DNA of 14,241 bases from Dichotomicrobium sp046543175 (GTDB taxonomy: Bacteria; Pseudomonadota; Alphaproteobacteria; Rhizobiales; Rhodomicrobiaceae). Below are positions 1 to 7,241 of the stretch, piece by piece. The notes under the pieces are model-generated. The model made no database searches, was not told the origin of the DNA, and was given only the letters and a program-made list of their open reading frames with translations. Where the stretch lies: contig JBKGZY010000055.1 of NCBI GenBank assembly GCA_046543175.1, positions 1 to 14,241 on the forward strand, written 5' to 3'. Within the stretch, counting starts at the first letter, position 1. Every line of letters starts with the position of its first letter. The position numbers were made by a program, and so were the translations under genes.

Positions 1-44
1 GGATGGGAACAGGTTCTCGGACAAATCGCGTATCAAAACAAAAA

Positions 45-250
45 CTTAGAGCGCGTTCCGACCCGATTGAATCGTTCAGTGATCGTCGTTGCCGGACTTG
101 CCTGTGCTCGGGCTTGACCCGAGTAATCCGGCAATCCAGGCAACAAATTCAAAAGCCCGCAGTCATGGATGCCCGCGTTCCTTGGGTCAGGCCCGAGGAC
201 AGCCAAGCACGGGCATGACGTGGTTCCGGTTGATCGGGAAATGCTCTAAG
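45..250. repeat. Mosaic of nested inverted repeats (REP/MITE-like)
   Basis: Four elements are nested. The outer pair is CTTAGAGC at 45-52 and its inverse at 243-250; each continues inward with a related TTCCGA/TCCCGA stretch, so about 17 of the first 19 positions are the same or partly conserved. Inside lie two hairpin units in opposite orientation. Unit 1 has arms TTGCCGGA (89-96) and TCCGGCAA (127-134) around an inner stem CTCGGG/CCCGAG (107-112, 118-123). Unit 2 has ATGCCCG (169-175) and CGGGCAT (210-216) around an inner CTTGGG/CCCGAG (181-186, 192-197). The inner cores of the two units are near reverse complements. Palindromes of the type CGTCATGCCCG...CGGGCATCCATGA are common intergenic repeats in alphaproteobacteria. 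No transposase is present, so any mobility would be in trans. The hairpins may also end transcription of the DUF4167 gene. Confidence 0.7.
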
Positions 251-857
251 CCGAAAAGCCGTCCGGCGCGCCGTCATCGGTGCTCGCGCCGGCGCCATTG
301 GCTGCTTTTGCCGCCTTCTGGCCGGCCGCCGTGGTTTCCACCTTCTGGCGGCCGCGCCGCGCCTGGCGACCGCGCGTGGATTTCTGCCCCTCGCTGCCGT
401 TCCCATCGGACCTCGCGTCCGATTGTCCGGCGCCGTTAGCGCTCTTGCGTTGGCGCCGCCTGGACTGATCGGGCTCGGCGGCACCGGCTTGCGCCGCGCT
501 GTCGGCGGCCTGCGCCGGCTCGTCCTCCTCGCCGTCCATGTCCAGTTCTTCGGAATGGTCGCGCCCATTACCGCTGCCCGGCGCATGGCGTTCCGCGCCG
601 TTCGGCTTGTCGGCCTGCGCGGCCAGGATGATCCGGTTGTAGTGCTCGGCGTGCTGGAAGTAGTTTTCCGCCCCGATCATGTCGCCGGACGAAAGCGCGT
701 CCCGCGCAAGCGCCATGTATTTTTCGGCGATATGCGATGCGGTCCCGCGAATCTTGACGTTCGGTCCGTTCGACTCGAAGTTGCGCGAAAGCGCGCTCTG
801 CGGCTTGCGCCCGCCGCTGCGGTTGCGCCCCCTGCGATTTTGCTGTCCTTGCCTCAT
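246..857 (-). CDS. DUF4167 domain protein, putative RNA-associated
   Basis: A 203-residue protein of unknown function. Residues 1-80 match my recall of the DUF4167 family: a basic start (MRQGQQNRRGRNRSGGRK), then a helical segment with IAEKYMALARDALSSGD and AENYFQHAEHYNRI. Residues 85-203 are low complexity, rich in Ala, Gly, Asp, Glu, Gln and Arg, with an acidic patch near 110-120 and RRRQRK and RGRQARRGRQK patches, so probably disordered. A highly basic tail and start suggest nucleic-acid or ribosome binding, but this is inference. The start is supported by AGGAG at 861-865, three bases upstream. The family often sits beside prmC and near clpB in alphaproteobacteria, which fits here on the prmC side. 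The stop TAG (246-248) lies inside the end of an intergenic repeat, so the true C-terminus may have been changed by that insertion. Confidence 0.88.
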   Translation of the reverse strand: MRQGQQNRRGRNRSGGRKPQSALSRNFESNGPNVKIRGTASHIAEKYMALARDALSSGDMIGAENYFQHAEHYNRIILAAQADKPNGAERHAPGSGNGRDHSEELDMDGEEDEPAQAADSAAQAGAAEPDQSRRRQRKSANGAGQSDARSDGNGSEGQKSTRGRQARRGRQKVETTAAGQKAAKAANGAGASTDDGAPDGFSA

Positions 858-1281
858 GGGCTCCTGTCTTGAGTTGCTTCACCAAAACGATACGACGCGT
901 CCGCGAAAGCCGCTTTCCGCGTCGAGAATGCCAACGCCAGTCTCGGTCTGGTCGTGGACGTGCATGGGGTTACGGCTTTATGACCGTTTCAAACCTGTCG
1001 GTGATGGCTTGCACATTCATCGTCGCCGGAACGCCCTGAAAAGCTGGCTGCACGCGCCTGGAAAACGCCGTTGCCCTGATCGCGTGCTGGCAGACTCGTG
1101 GTCTTCGCCGGAAGCGCCATCCGATCGCGCCGGACAACCCGCTTACCTGACGGCCGTTCCACAGTTAACTCTGCTGAACACCGATAACTCGTAATCTTGG
1201 CGAATTGGTTGACCGCTCGGGCTGCGCTCGGGAAATAGGATCCTTCAGGATCGGGATGCGCAACGTAACGCCCGCGATTGT
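858..1281. other. 424-bp gap between prmC and the DUF4167 gene
   Basis: I see no convincing gene on either strand; the plus-strand open frame that runs through it is mostly antisense to DUF4167 and resembles nothing I know. The part next to DUF4167 should be its promoter and leader. It contains a hairpin at 902-921, with arms CGCGAAAG and CTTTCCGCG (one bulged base) and loop CCG, about 45-65 bases before the start codon. A short palindrome GATCC-TTCA-GGATC lies near 1240-1255, downstream of prmC, but has no T-run. No clear -35/-10 pair was found for the minus strand. Confidence 0.5.
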
Positions 1282-2256
1282 TTAAACTAGGCTATCGTGA
1301 ATGGCGCCGCTTTCCAACTGTTTTTTTCTTATTTGGCCCACATCCGGATGCCGCGCAACCAGCACGCGCTCGATACCCGCGAGATCGCGCTGGCTGAACG
1401 TCCCGTGCTGCAAGGCCGGTGTCAGCCCCGATTCCGTCATCATCGCGCCAACCGCCGCCGCCTGTCCCATCCCGACCTCGAATGCCGCGATGCCGCCGGA
1501 CGCCAGGACATTGCCCAGACCGCCCAGAATCGCCCGGTAGGCGTCCAGCCCGTCCGCGCCGCCATCCAGCGCCGCGGCAGGGTCGTGATCCCGCACATCC
1601 CGCGCAAGCCCAGCGATCTCGTGGCGCGGGATATAAGGCGGGTTGACCACGACGACATCGAACGGGCCGCGAATACCGTTCAGCCAGTCCGCGCGGACAA
1701 AATGCGCCCGATTGCCGATGCCGTTGCGCTGCGCATTACCACGCGCAATCAGCAGTGCCGCGTGACTGGTATCTGTGCCGACGCCAGCGGCGCGGGGCAG
1801 TTCATGCAAGAGCGCTGTAAGGATGCAGCCGGTTCCCGTTCCCAGATCGAGCACCCGTAAAGACCGACTCTCACGCTCCCGTGCAGGCAGCGCCGTCAGC
1901 ACCGCTTCCACCAGCGTCTCGGTATCCGGGCGCGGATCGAGCGTCGCCTCCGACAACCGGAAATCCAGCCCCCAGAAGGCGCGCTGTCCCAAGATGCGCG
2001 AGACCGGTTCGCCGCCCAGCCGGCGGCGCACCATTGAGTCGAGCCGGGCGCTTTCCCGGTCGCTCAGCGGCCGGTCGCCCGCGCGGATCAACTCGGCATG
2101 ATCCAAGCCGCAAGCAGCCATGAGCAGCAGGCGCGCATCCAGCGCCGGCGTCGCCGCGCCGCGCGATGCAAAGGCGCGGGTCAAGGAGCGGCGGATGGCC
2201 TCCAGACCGTCCTCCGTGGACGGCACCGCCGCAATCGCATGCCGTGGCTCAGGCAT
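1282..2256 (-). CDS. prmC: Release factor glutamine methyltransferase
   Basis: PrmC (HemK) uses S-adenosylmethionine to methylate the glutamine of the GGQ motif in release factors, which raises peptide-release efficiency. The protein is 324 residues from the chosen start. The N-terminal helical, factor-binding part leads to GEPVSRILG (82-90) and RPDTE (about 109-113). The methyltransferase core has DLGTGTG (137-143, SAM loop) and the family signature NPPY (205-208) that holds the substrate glutamine. The ATG at 2256 is preferred over an in-frame upstream start because AGGAG lies at 2261-2265, just upstream, and the resulting MPEPRH start overlaps the prfA stop by 8 bp. This implies translational coupling with prfA, whose product it modifies. 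The length exceeds the E. coli protein (277) mainly through extra N-terminal residues and a C-terminal tail ending KKQLESGAIHDSLV. Confidence 0.96.
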   Translation of the reverse strand: MPEPRHAIAAVPSTEDGLEAIRRSLTRAFASRGAATPALDARLLLMAACGLDHAELIRAGDRPLSDRESARLDSMVRRRLGGEPVSRILGQRAFWGLDFRLSEATLDPRPDTETLVEAVLTALPARERESRSLRVLDLGTGTGCILTALLHELPRAAGVGTDTSHAALLIARGNAQRNGIGNRAHFVRADWLNGIRGPFDVVVVNPPYIPRHEIAGLARDVRDHDPAAALDGGADGLDAYRAILGGLGNVLASGGIAAFEVGMGQAAAVGAMMTESGLTPALQHGTFSQRDLAGIERVLVARHPDVGQIRKKQLESGAIHDSLV

Positions 2257-3340
2257 AGCTCTCCTGTTCGTCCATCGCTGCAAGCTGGCGCGTCTGGTGG
2301 TCGGTAATCAGCGCGTCGATGATCTCGTCCAAGGCATCTCCAGCCAGCACCTGCGGCAGCTTGTGCAGCGTCAGGCCAATACGGTGATCGGTCACGCGGC
2401 CTTGCGGAAAATTGTAAGTGCGGATGCGCTGCGAGCGGTCTCCGGAGCCGACCTGGCCCTTGCGCTCGGCCGCGCGTGCCTCGTCGGCGCGCTGGCGCTC
2501 CTCGTCGAACAGCCGCGCGCGCAGCACCTGCATCGCCCGCGCGCGGTTCTGATGCTGCGACTTCTCCGACGAGGTCACGACGATGCCGGTGGGCAGATGC
2601 GTGATGCGCACCGCGCTGTCGGTCGTGTTGACGTGCTGGCCGCCCGCACCGGATGCGCGCATGGTGTCGATGCGCAGATCCTCGCTGCGGATCTCGATGT
2701 CGATATCCTCCGCCTCCGGCAGAACGGCGACGGTCGCCGCGGAGGTATGGATGCGCCCGCCCGATTCGGTCTCGGGCACGCGCTGGACGCGGTGGACGCC
2801 CGATTCATATTTCAGCCGGGCGTACACGCCCTTGCCGGAGATCGAGGCGATGATTTCGCGGTAGCCGCCGACTTCCGATTCGCTCGCGGACAGCACCTGG
2901 ACCGACCAGCCCTGCAACTCGGCATAGCGCTGGTACATCCGGAACAGGTCACCGGCGAACAGCGCCGCCTCGTCGCCGCCCGTGCCCGCGCGCACCTCCA
3001 GGATCACGTTGCGCTCGTCGGCGGCGTCCTTGGGCAGCAGCTTGATGCGCAGATCGCCTTGCAGCGATTCGATGCGCTCATCCAGCTCGGCCCGCTCCTG
3101 GCGCGCCAGTTCGGCCATCTCCGCGTCGGTATCGCGGGCGGTGAGCAGCTCGTCGATCTGTTCGCGTTCGTCCTCGGCGCTGCGCAGATCGCGGATGACC
3201 TCCACGATGGGATCAAGCTCGGCGAACTCGCGCGACAGCGCCACGAAACGCTCCTGTTCCGGCGCGGAGGCAAGTTCGGACTGAACCGCGTTCCAGCGTT
3301 CCACGAGCCTGTCGAGCTTTTCGGGCGAAATCTCTGCCAT
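2249..3340 (-). CDS. prfA: Peptide chain release factor 1 (RF1)
   Basis: RF1 recognises UAA and UAG stop codons and triggers hydrolysis of the finished peptidyl-tRNA in the ribosome. The 363-residue product has the usual length. Visible landmarks are the acidic coiled N-terminal domain (1-105), RAGTGGDEAALFAGDL (about 117-132), the anticodon-tripeptide region VPETESGGRIHTS with P-E-T at 189-191 (the PxT form typical of RF1, not the SPF of RF2), and GAGGQHVN with GGQ at 233-235, the same numbering as E. coli. The start MAEISPEKL at 3340 is chosen because it aligns with the usual family start; an in-frame ATG at 3367 would add nine residues (MQGRYPNTK) of no family character. Neither start has a good Shine-Dalgarno, so translation may rely on coupling to ptsP, which ends about 45 bases upstream. 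The stop overlaps prmC. Confidence 0.96.
   Translation of the reverse strand: MAEISPEKLDRLVERWNAVQSELASAPEQERFVALSREFAELDPIVEVIRDLRSAEDEREQIDELLTARDTDAEMAELARQERAELDERIESLQGDLRIKLLPKDAADERNVILEVRAGTGGDEAALFAGDLFRMYQRYAELQGWSVQVLSASESEVGGYREIIASISGKGVYARLKYESGVHRVQRVPETESGGRIHTSAATVAVLPEAEDIDIEIRSEDLRIDTMRASGAGGQHVNTTDSAVRITHLPTGIVVTSSEKSQHQNRARAMQVLRARLFDEERQRADEARAAERKGQVGSGDRSQRIRTYNFPQGRVTDHRIGLTLHKLPQVLAGDALDEIIDALITDHQTRQLAAMDEQESYA
2261..2265 (-). promoter_or_regulatory. Ribosome binding site of prmC inside prfA
   Basis: AGGAG on the minus strand, four bases before the ATG at 2256 and inside the last codons of prfA. It selects this start over the in-frame ATG at 2283 and supports coupled translation. 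Confidence 0.6.
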
Positions 3341-3385
3341 CTTCGTATTCGGATAGCGACCCTGCATCAGCGCGCGAGGCGCCGG

Positions 3386-5650
3386 CTAACTGAGCGGAAT
3401 ATTGTTGGCCTCGGCGAAATCCCGCAACCGCGCGCGGATGGACTGATTGCCTGTCTCCAGCCATTCGAGGACATAGCTTTCCAGCTTTTCCGCATCAAGC
3501 GCCAGCACCATTGCCTTCACAGGCCCGATCGACGCCGCGGACATGGAAATCGAGCGGTAGCCAAGCCCGATCAGCGCCATCGCCTCGATCGGCCGCCCGG
3601 CGATCTCGCCGCACAGCGTCAGCGGCACGTCGTGACGCTGTGCGCTCGCGGCGATCTGGTGCAGGACGCGCATTCCCGCGTGCGACAACGGGTCGAACCG
3701 GGACGCAACATTCGCGTTGCCCCGATCTGCAGCAAACAGGAACTGGAACAGGTCGTTGCTGCCGACCGAGACGAAATCAACTTCGGGCAGCATCTCGTCG
3801 AGCTGCCATAACAGCGCCGGCACCTCGATCATTGCCCCCACATGCACTTCGCTCGGCAACTCGTAGCCGTGCCGCCGCGCATGGGCCAGTTCCTTGTTGA
3901 GATATGCACGCGCCGCGCGGAATTCAGCAACATCAGTGACGAAGGGGATCATCAGCCGCAGGTCGCGCCCGGCGCAGGCCCGCAACAGCGCCCGCATCTG
4001 CGTGCGCAACAGCGCCGGCCGATCCAGCGCGATTCTCACCGCCCGCCAGCCGAGCGCGGGGTTCGGCTCCTGTGTCTGTCTTAGATAGGGAAGCACCTTG
4101 TCGCCGCCAATATCGAGCGTGCGAAATACCACCGGCTTGCCGTTCGCCGCATCCATGATCTCGCTGTAACTGCGTATCTGCTGGTGCAGCTTCGGCAGCG
4201 TGGACGAGATCATGAACTGGAGCTCCGTCCTGTACAGGCCAATGCCATCCGCGCCACTGTCGGCCAGGTGCGGTATATCCACCGGTAGCCCGGCATTCAT
4301 GCTCAGATAGACGCGCTGGCCGTCCCGCGTGCAGGCTTCCCTGTCGCGGAACCGCGCGTATTGCGCCTGGCGCCGCGCGCGGAAACGCACCTTGTCGGTA
4401 TAGGACTTGACCAGATCGGAACTCGGGCGGACGTGCAGCACGCCGTCCTCGGCGTCGAGCACGGCCGTGTCGCCCGGGGCGGTTATCGCCAGCACATTCT
4501 GCGTTTCGCCCACGGCCGCGACGCCGAGAGCGCGTGCGACAATTGCCACATGGCTGGTCAGGCCACCTTCTTCCAGCACGACGCCGCGCAGTTTCTCGCG
4601 GTTGTAGTCCAGCAGTTCCGACGCGCCCATCGTGCGCGCCACGAGGATCGCGTCCTTGGGCAACTCCTCGCCCGCGGCCGTTTCATTGCGCCCGGCCAGC
4701 AGGCGTAGCAGCCGGTTGGCAATATCGTCCATATCATGCAGGCGTTCACGCCAGAACGGATCGCGGTGGCGCAGCATCTGCACGCGCTGGCTGTTCTGCA
4801 CCCGCTTGACGGCGGCTTCGGCCGTGAGGCCGGCGTTTACTGCTTCGCGCAGCTTGCGCAGCCATCCCTCGTCATGGGCGAAGACGCGGTAAACCTCGAG
4901 AATCTCGCGGTGCTCGCCGGTCAGCGGCACATCGCGCCGCTCCAGCATGTTGTCGATCGTCTCGCGCAATTGCTCCACGGCGGCTTCGAGCCGCGCCTGC
5001 TCCTTGACCGGGTCATCGGAAATGAGACGGGACACCAGCACCTGCGGCTCGTGGAAGACGATATGTCCCAGCGCGATGCCCTCCGACAGCACAACGCCCT
5101 TCGCACAAAGCGTCTGGCCGCGGCGCGGATCGGCCTCGACCGGACTCATACCCTCTATCGCGCCGGAACTGATAATCTCGGCGAGCACCATCGCGATGGT
5201 CTGCAGCGCTTCGACTTCCTCGTCGGTGTATTTGCGCGGATTGGCGTTCTGGATGGTCAGCACGCCCAGCGTGCGCCCGCCGCGCAGCACGGGCACGCCA
5301 AGGAACGAGGTATAGCTCTCTTCGCCCGTTTCGGGCCGCAGGGAGAACGCGGGATGGGACTGCGCGTCGGACAGGTTAACCGGCCGGGCGTTCGAGGCGA
5401 TCAAGCCGACCAGCCCTTCGTCCGGCTTGAGTTGCGTCTTGTGAACCGCCTCCTGCTTCAGCCCCTGTGTCGCGTAAAGCTCCAGCGTGCCATCGGGCCG
5501 GGCAATATAGATCGAGCTGACCTCGGCGACGACATTGGCCGCGACCAATTGGACGATGGAATCGAGGCTGACCTTGCCGCCGGGAGAATTGGCCATGGCC
5601 TCGCGCAGGCGTCGCAGCAGGACCCGTGGTGCGCTCAGTCTCCAAGGCAT
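3386..5650 (-). CDS. ptsP: PEP-protein phosphotransferase of the nitrogen PTS (EI-Ntr)
   Basis: PtsP takes phosphate from phosphoenolpyruvate and passes it to NPr and then EIIA-Ntr, a cytoplasmic regulatory relay that reports nitrogen and potassium status rather than importing sugar. The 754-residue protein has an N-terminal GAF domain (about 25-165; VAEVSSIYIARPDGTLELYATQG region, FLGVPVLRGGRTLGVLTIQN), the EI N-terminal and HPr-binding region (about 180-345), the phosphohistidine site GGLTSHVAIVARALG (His367), and the PEP-binding barrel (about 440-715) with GLYRTE, TLDIGGDK, MIEVPALL, VGSNDLFQ and the catalytic Cys680 in LTLCGEIAG. All catalytic residues I know are present. The start MPWRLSAPRVLLRRLREAM matches family style; AGGAG is 11 bases upstream, rather far. 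Its phosphoryl acceptors are not in the window. It heads the ptsP-prfA-prmC cluster. Confidence 0.96.
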   Translation of the reverse strand: MPWRLSAPRVLLRRLREAMANSPGGKVSLDSIVQLVAANVVAEVSSIYIARPDGTLELYATQGLKQEAVHKTQLKPDEGLVGLIASNARPVNLSDAQSHPAFSLRPETGEESYTSFLGVPVLRGGRTLGVLTIQNANPRKYTDEEVEALQTIAMVLAEIISSGAIEGMSPVEADPRRGQTLCAKGVVLSEGIALGHIVFHEPQVLVSRLISDDPVKEQARLEAAVEQLRETIDNMLERRDVPLTGEHREILEVYRVFAHDEGWLRKLREAVNAGLTAEAAVKRVQNSQRVQMLRHRDPFWRERLHDMDDIANRLLRLLAGRNETAAGEELPKDAILVARTMGASELLDYNREKLRGVVLEEGGLTSHVAIVARALGVAAVGETQNVLAITAPGDTAVLDAEDGVLHVRPSSDLVKSYTDKVRFRARRQAQYARFRDREACTRDGQRVYLSMNAGLPVDIPHLADSGADGIGLYRTELQFMISSTLPKLHQQIRSYSEIMDAANGKPVVFRTLDIGGDKVLPYLRQTQEPNPALGWRAVRIALDRPALLRTQMRALLRACAGRDLRLMIPFVTDVAEFRAARAYLNKELAHARRHGYELPSEVHVGAMIEVPALLWQLDEMLPEVDFVSVGSNDLFQFLFAADRGNANVASRFDPLSHAGMRVLHQIAASAQRHDVPLTLCGEIAGRPIEAMALIGLGYRSISMSAASIGPVKAMVLALDAEKLESYVLEWLETGNQSIRARLRDFAEANNIPLS

Positions 5651-5846
5651 TCGCCCGGTGTCTCCTAGGTAGAGGTGGGTCGCGAACGAGGCGATCCCGT
5701 TACTCGGATCGAACGCCGCGCCGGTTCATTCGCCGTCAGACATGCGTAATCCGGCCACTTGCGCCCGAAAGACGTGACCCGTTAACGACCCGACAACGCA
5801 CAACTCCTCAGGGCGTTCAATAACTTATGTCAAAATCCCACGCGCT
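5651..5846. other. 196-bp spacer between lysC and ptsP
   Basis: No gene is seen. On the minus strand a perfect TTGACA lies at 5833-5828, 14 bases past the lysC stop, but no good -10 sits 16-18 bases later. Closer to ptsP there is a small hairpin with arms CGATCC (5692-5697) and GGATCG (5706-5711). The ptsP ribosome site AGGAG lies about 11 bases before its ATG. The spacer is long enough to carry a separate ptsP promoter. Confidence 0.5.
5805..5833 (-). promoter_or_regulatory. Possible ptsP promoter (-35 only convincing)
   Basis: TTGACA at 5833-5828 is a perfect sigma-70 -35 hexamer reading toward ptsP. At the 17-base spacing the -10 position reads TGAGGA, which is poor. The location just after lysC fits a promoter for the ptsP-prfA-prmC operon, but only half of the signal is visible. 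Confidence 0.25.
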
Positions 5847-7085
5847 TCACGCCGCATCCAACCCGTACAGGCTGTGCAGCGTCCGGATGGCAAGCTCCGC
5901 GTAATCCGCGTCGATAAGAACGCTCACCTTGATTTCCGAAGTCGAGATCGCTTCGATATTGATTCCTTTCTCCGCCAGAGCGCGGAACATCTCCGCCGCG
6001 ACCCCGGCGTGGCTGCGCATCCCCACCCCAATGATCGACAGTTTGGCAACATCCTCCGATCCGCGCAAATCCGAATATCCGATTTCGTCTTTCGCGGCGG
6101 TCAACACGTCAAGCGTGCGGCGCAGGTCTCCGGCGGGCACGGTGAAGGTCAGGTCCGTAAAACGCCCGTCTTCGGAGACGTTTTGCACGATCATGTCGAC
6201 ATTGATATTGGCTTCGGCGAGCGGACCGAAAACGCGTGCGGCAACGCCCGGCTCATCTGCCACCTTGAGCAGCGTGACCTTGGCCTCGTCCTTCGCGTAG
6301 GCAATCGAGCTTACAACCTGCTGTTCCACGATCTCACTCTCATCACATACGAGCGTGCCCGGATACCCGTCGCCGTCATCGGCCGGCACGAAACTTGAGC
6401 GCACTTGCAGCGGAACGCCGTGAACCATGGCCAGCTCGACGGAGCGCGTCTGCAGCACCTTCGCGCCGAGCGATGCCATTTCCAGCATCTCCTCATAGGA
6501 AATCTTCGGAATCCGGCGCGCCTTGGGCACGATACGCGGATCGGTCGTGTAGACGCCATCGACATCGGTATAAATATCACAGCGATCCGCCTTCAGCGCC
6601 GCCGCCACGGCCACGGCGCTGGTATCCGATCCGCCGCGTCCCAGTGTCGCGATGCGCCCGTCCTCGGCGATGCCCTGAAACCCGGCGATCACTGCGACCT
6701 CGCCGCGATCCAGACTGGCAAGCAGCGCCGCCGGATCGACTTCGGTGATGCGTGCCGCGCTGTGGACCTTGTTCGTGCGGATCGGCACCTGCCAGCCGAG
6801 CCAGGAGCGTGCATTGACTCCCATCTGCTGGAGGACGATGGCCAGCAAGCCGCTCGTCACCTGCTCGCCCGAGGCCACCACGCTGTCATATTCTCGCGCG
6901 TCGTGTGTCGCGGAAGCTTCGCGCACCAAGCCGACCAGGTAGTCCGTCTGTCCTGCCATGGCTGAAACGACCACGGCGACGCGCTTGCCGGCCTGCACTT
7001 CACGACGGACATGTTGCGCCACGTTGCGGATGCGTTCAAGGTCCGCAACCGACGTGCCGCCGAATTTCATCACCAGTAATGCCAC
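5847..7085 (-). CDS. lysC: Aspartate kinase, monofunctional
   Basis: LysC phosphorylates aspartate with ATP, the first step toward lysine, threonine, methionine and, through diaminopimelate, the peptidoglycan peptide. The 412-residue protein has the kinase start MKFGGTSV (6-13), SGEQVTSGLLA (72-82), the GRGGSDTSAVAVA loop (149-161) and TDVDGVYTTDPR (173-183). It ends with two ACT domains (about 267-330 and 346-410) that normally bind lysine and/or threonine for feedback inhibition. GTG at 7085 gives MALLVMKFGGTS, the usual family start; a TTG two codons upstream (7091) sits at a better distance from AAGGCGAG and could be used instead. The gene is divergent from ubiG and has its own promoter. 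It has no dehydrogenase fusion. Its 5' leader may form competing hairpins at the ribosome site. Confidence 0.96.
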   Translation of the reverse strand: MALLVMKFGGTSVADLERIRNVAQHVRREVQAGKRVAVVVSAMAGQTDYLVGLVREASATHDAREYDSVVASGEQVTSGLLAIVLQQMGVNARSWLGWQVPIRTNKVHSAARITEVDPAALLASLDRGEVAVIAGFQGIAEDGRIATLGRGGSDTSAVAVAAALKADRCDIYTDVDGVYTTDPRIVPKARRIPKISYEEMLEMASLGAKVLQTRSVELAMVHGVPLQVRSSFVPADDGDGYPGTLVCDESEIVEQQVVSSIAYAKDEAKVTLLKVADEPGVAARVFGPLAEANINVDMIVQNVSEDGRFTDLTFTVPAGDLRRTLDVLTAAKDEIGYSDLRGSEDVAKLSIIGVGMRSHAGVAAEMFRALAEKGINIEAISTSEIKVSVLIDADYAELAIRTLHSLYGLDAA

Positions 7086-7126
7086 GAGCAACTCGCCTTA
7101 TGAAGACCTGTCAGGCGTATCGCCTT
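7086..7126 (-). promoter_or_regulatory. Candidate RNA switch in the lysC leader
   Basis: Reading the minus strand, AAGGCG occurs twice, at 7126-7121 and 7099-7094. The second copy is part of the likely lysC ribosome site. Between them, CGCCT at 7117-7113 can pair with either copy: with the first (loop AUA) it leaves the ribosome site free, with the second (loop of about 14 bases) it hides it. This is a base-pairing observation; regulation is inferred. The leader is too short for a lysine riboswitch. Confidence 0.3.
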
Positions 7127-7156
7127 GTAACGGCTCCCGCGTACAACTGAGCGCAG

Positions 7157-7185
7157 CTTATAGCCGTGACGTGTGACCGCGGCAA
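7157..7185 (-). promoter_or_regulatory. lysC promoter, sigma-70 type
   Basis: On the minus strand TTGCCG (7185-7180, 4 of 6 to consensus) is followed after exactly 17 bases by TATAAG (7162-7157, 5 of 6). Transcription would start near 7150 and give a leader of about 65 bases before the lysC start codon. It is the best promoter-like pair I found in the window. Confidence 0.55.
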
Positions 7186-7241
7186 GGCGACCACGGTCTC
7201 ACCGCTGCGGGCTGTGCGAACATCTGGTAAGCTCCCCGCGC

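Noticed and set aside
1..245. Small genes in the left-edge spacer
   Set aside because: The short open frames run straight through the palindromic repeats and have no family likeness.
1240..1255. Intrinsic terminator after prmC
   Set aside because: The GATCC/GGATC stem is short and no T-run follows on the minus strand.
2120..3811. Plus-strand open frame of 563 codons antisense to prfA, prmC and part of ptsP
   Set aside because: It is a mirror of well-supported minus-strand genes in GC-rich DNA, crosses three of them, and its translation resembles no known family.
4736..5668. Plus-strand open frame of 310 codons antisense to ptsP
   Set aside because: It lies over the intact ptsP coding sequence and shows no domain; explained by high GC at third positions.
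7086..7150. Lysine riboswitch (L box) upstream of lysC
   Set aside because: The leader from the predicted start is about 65 bases, much shorter than an L box, and I do not see its conserved helices.
7173..7241. Longer N-terminus for UbiG
   Set aside because: The extra 23 residues are not family-like and would overlap the lysC promoter.
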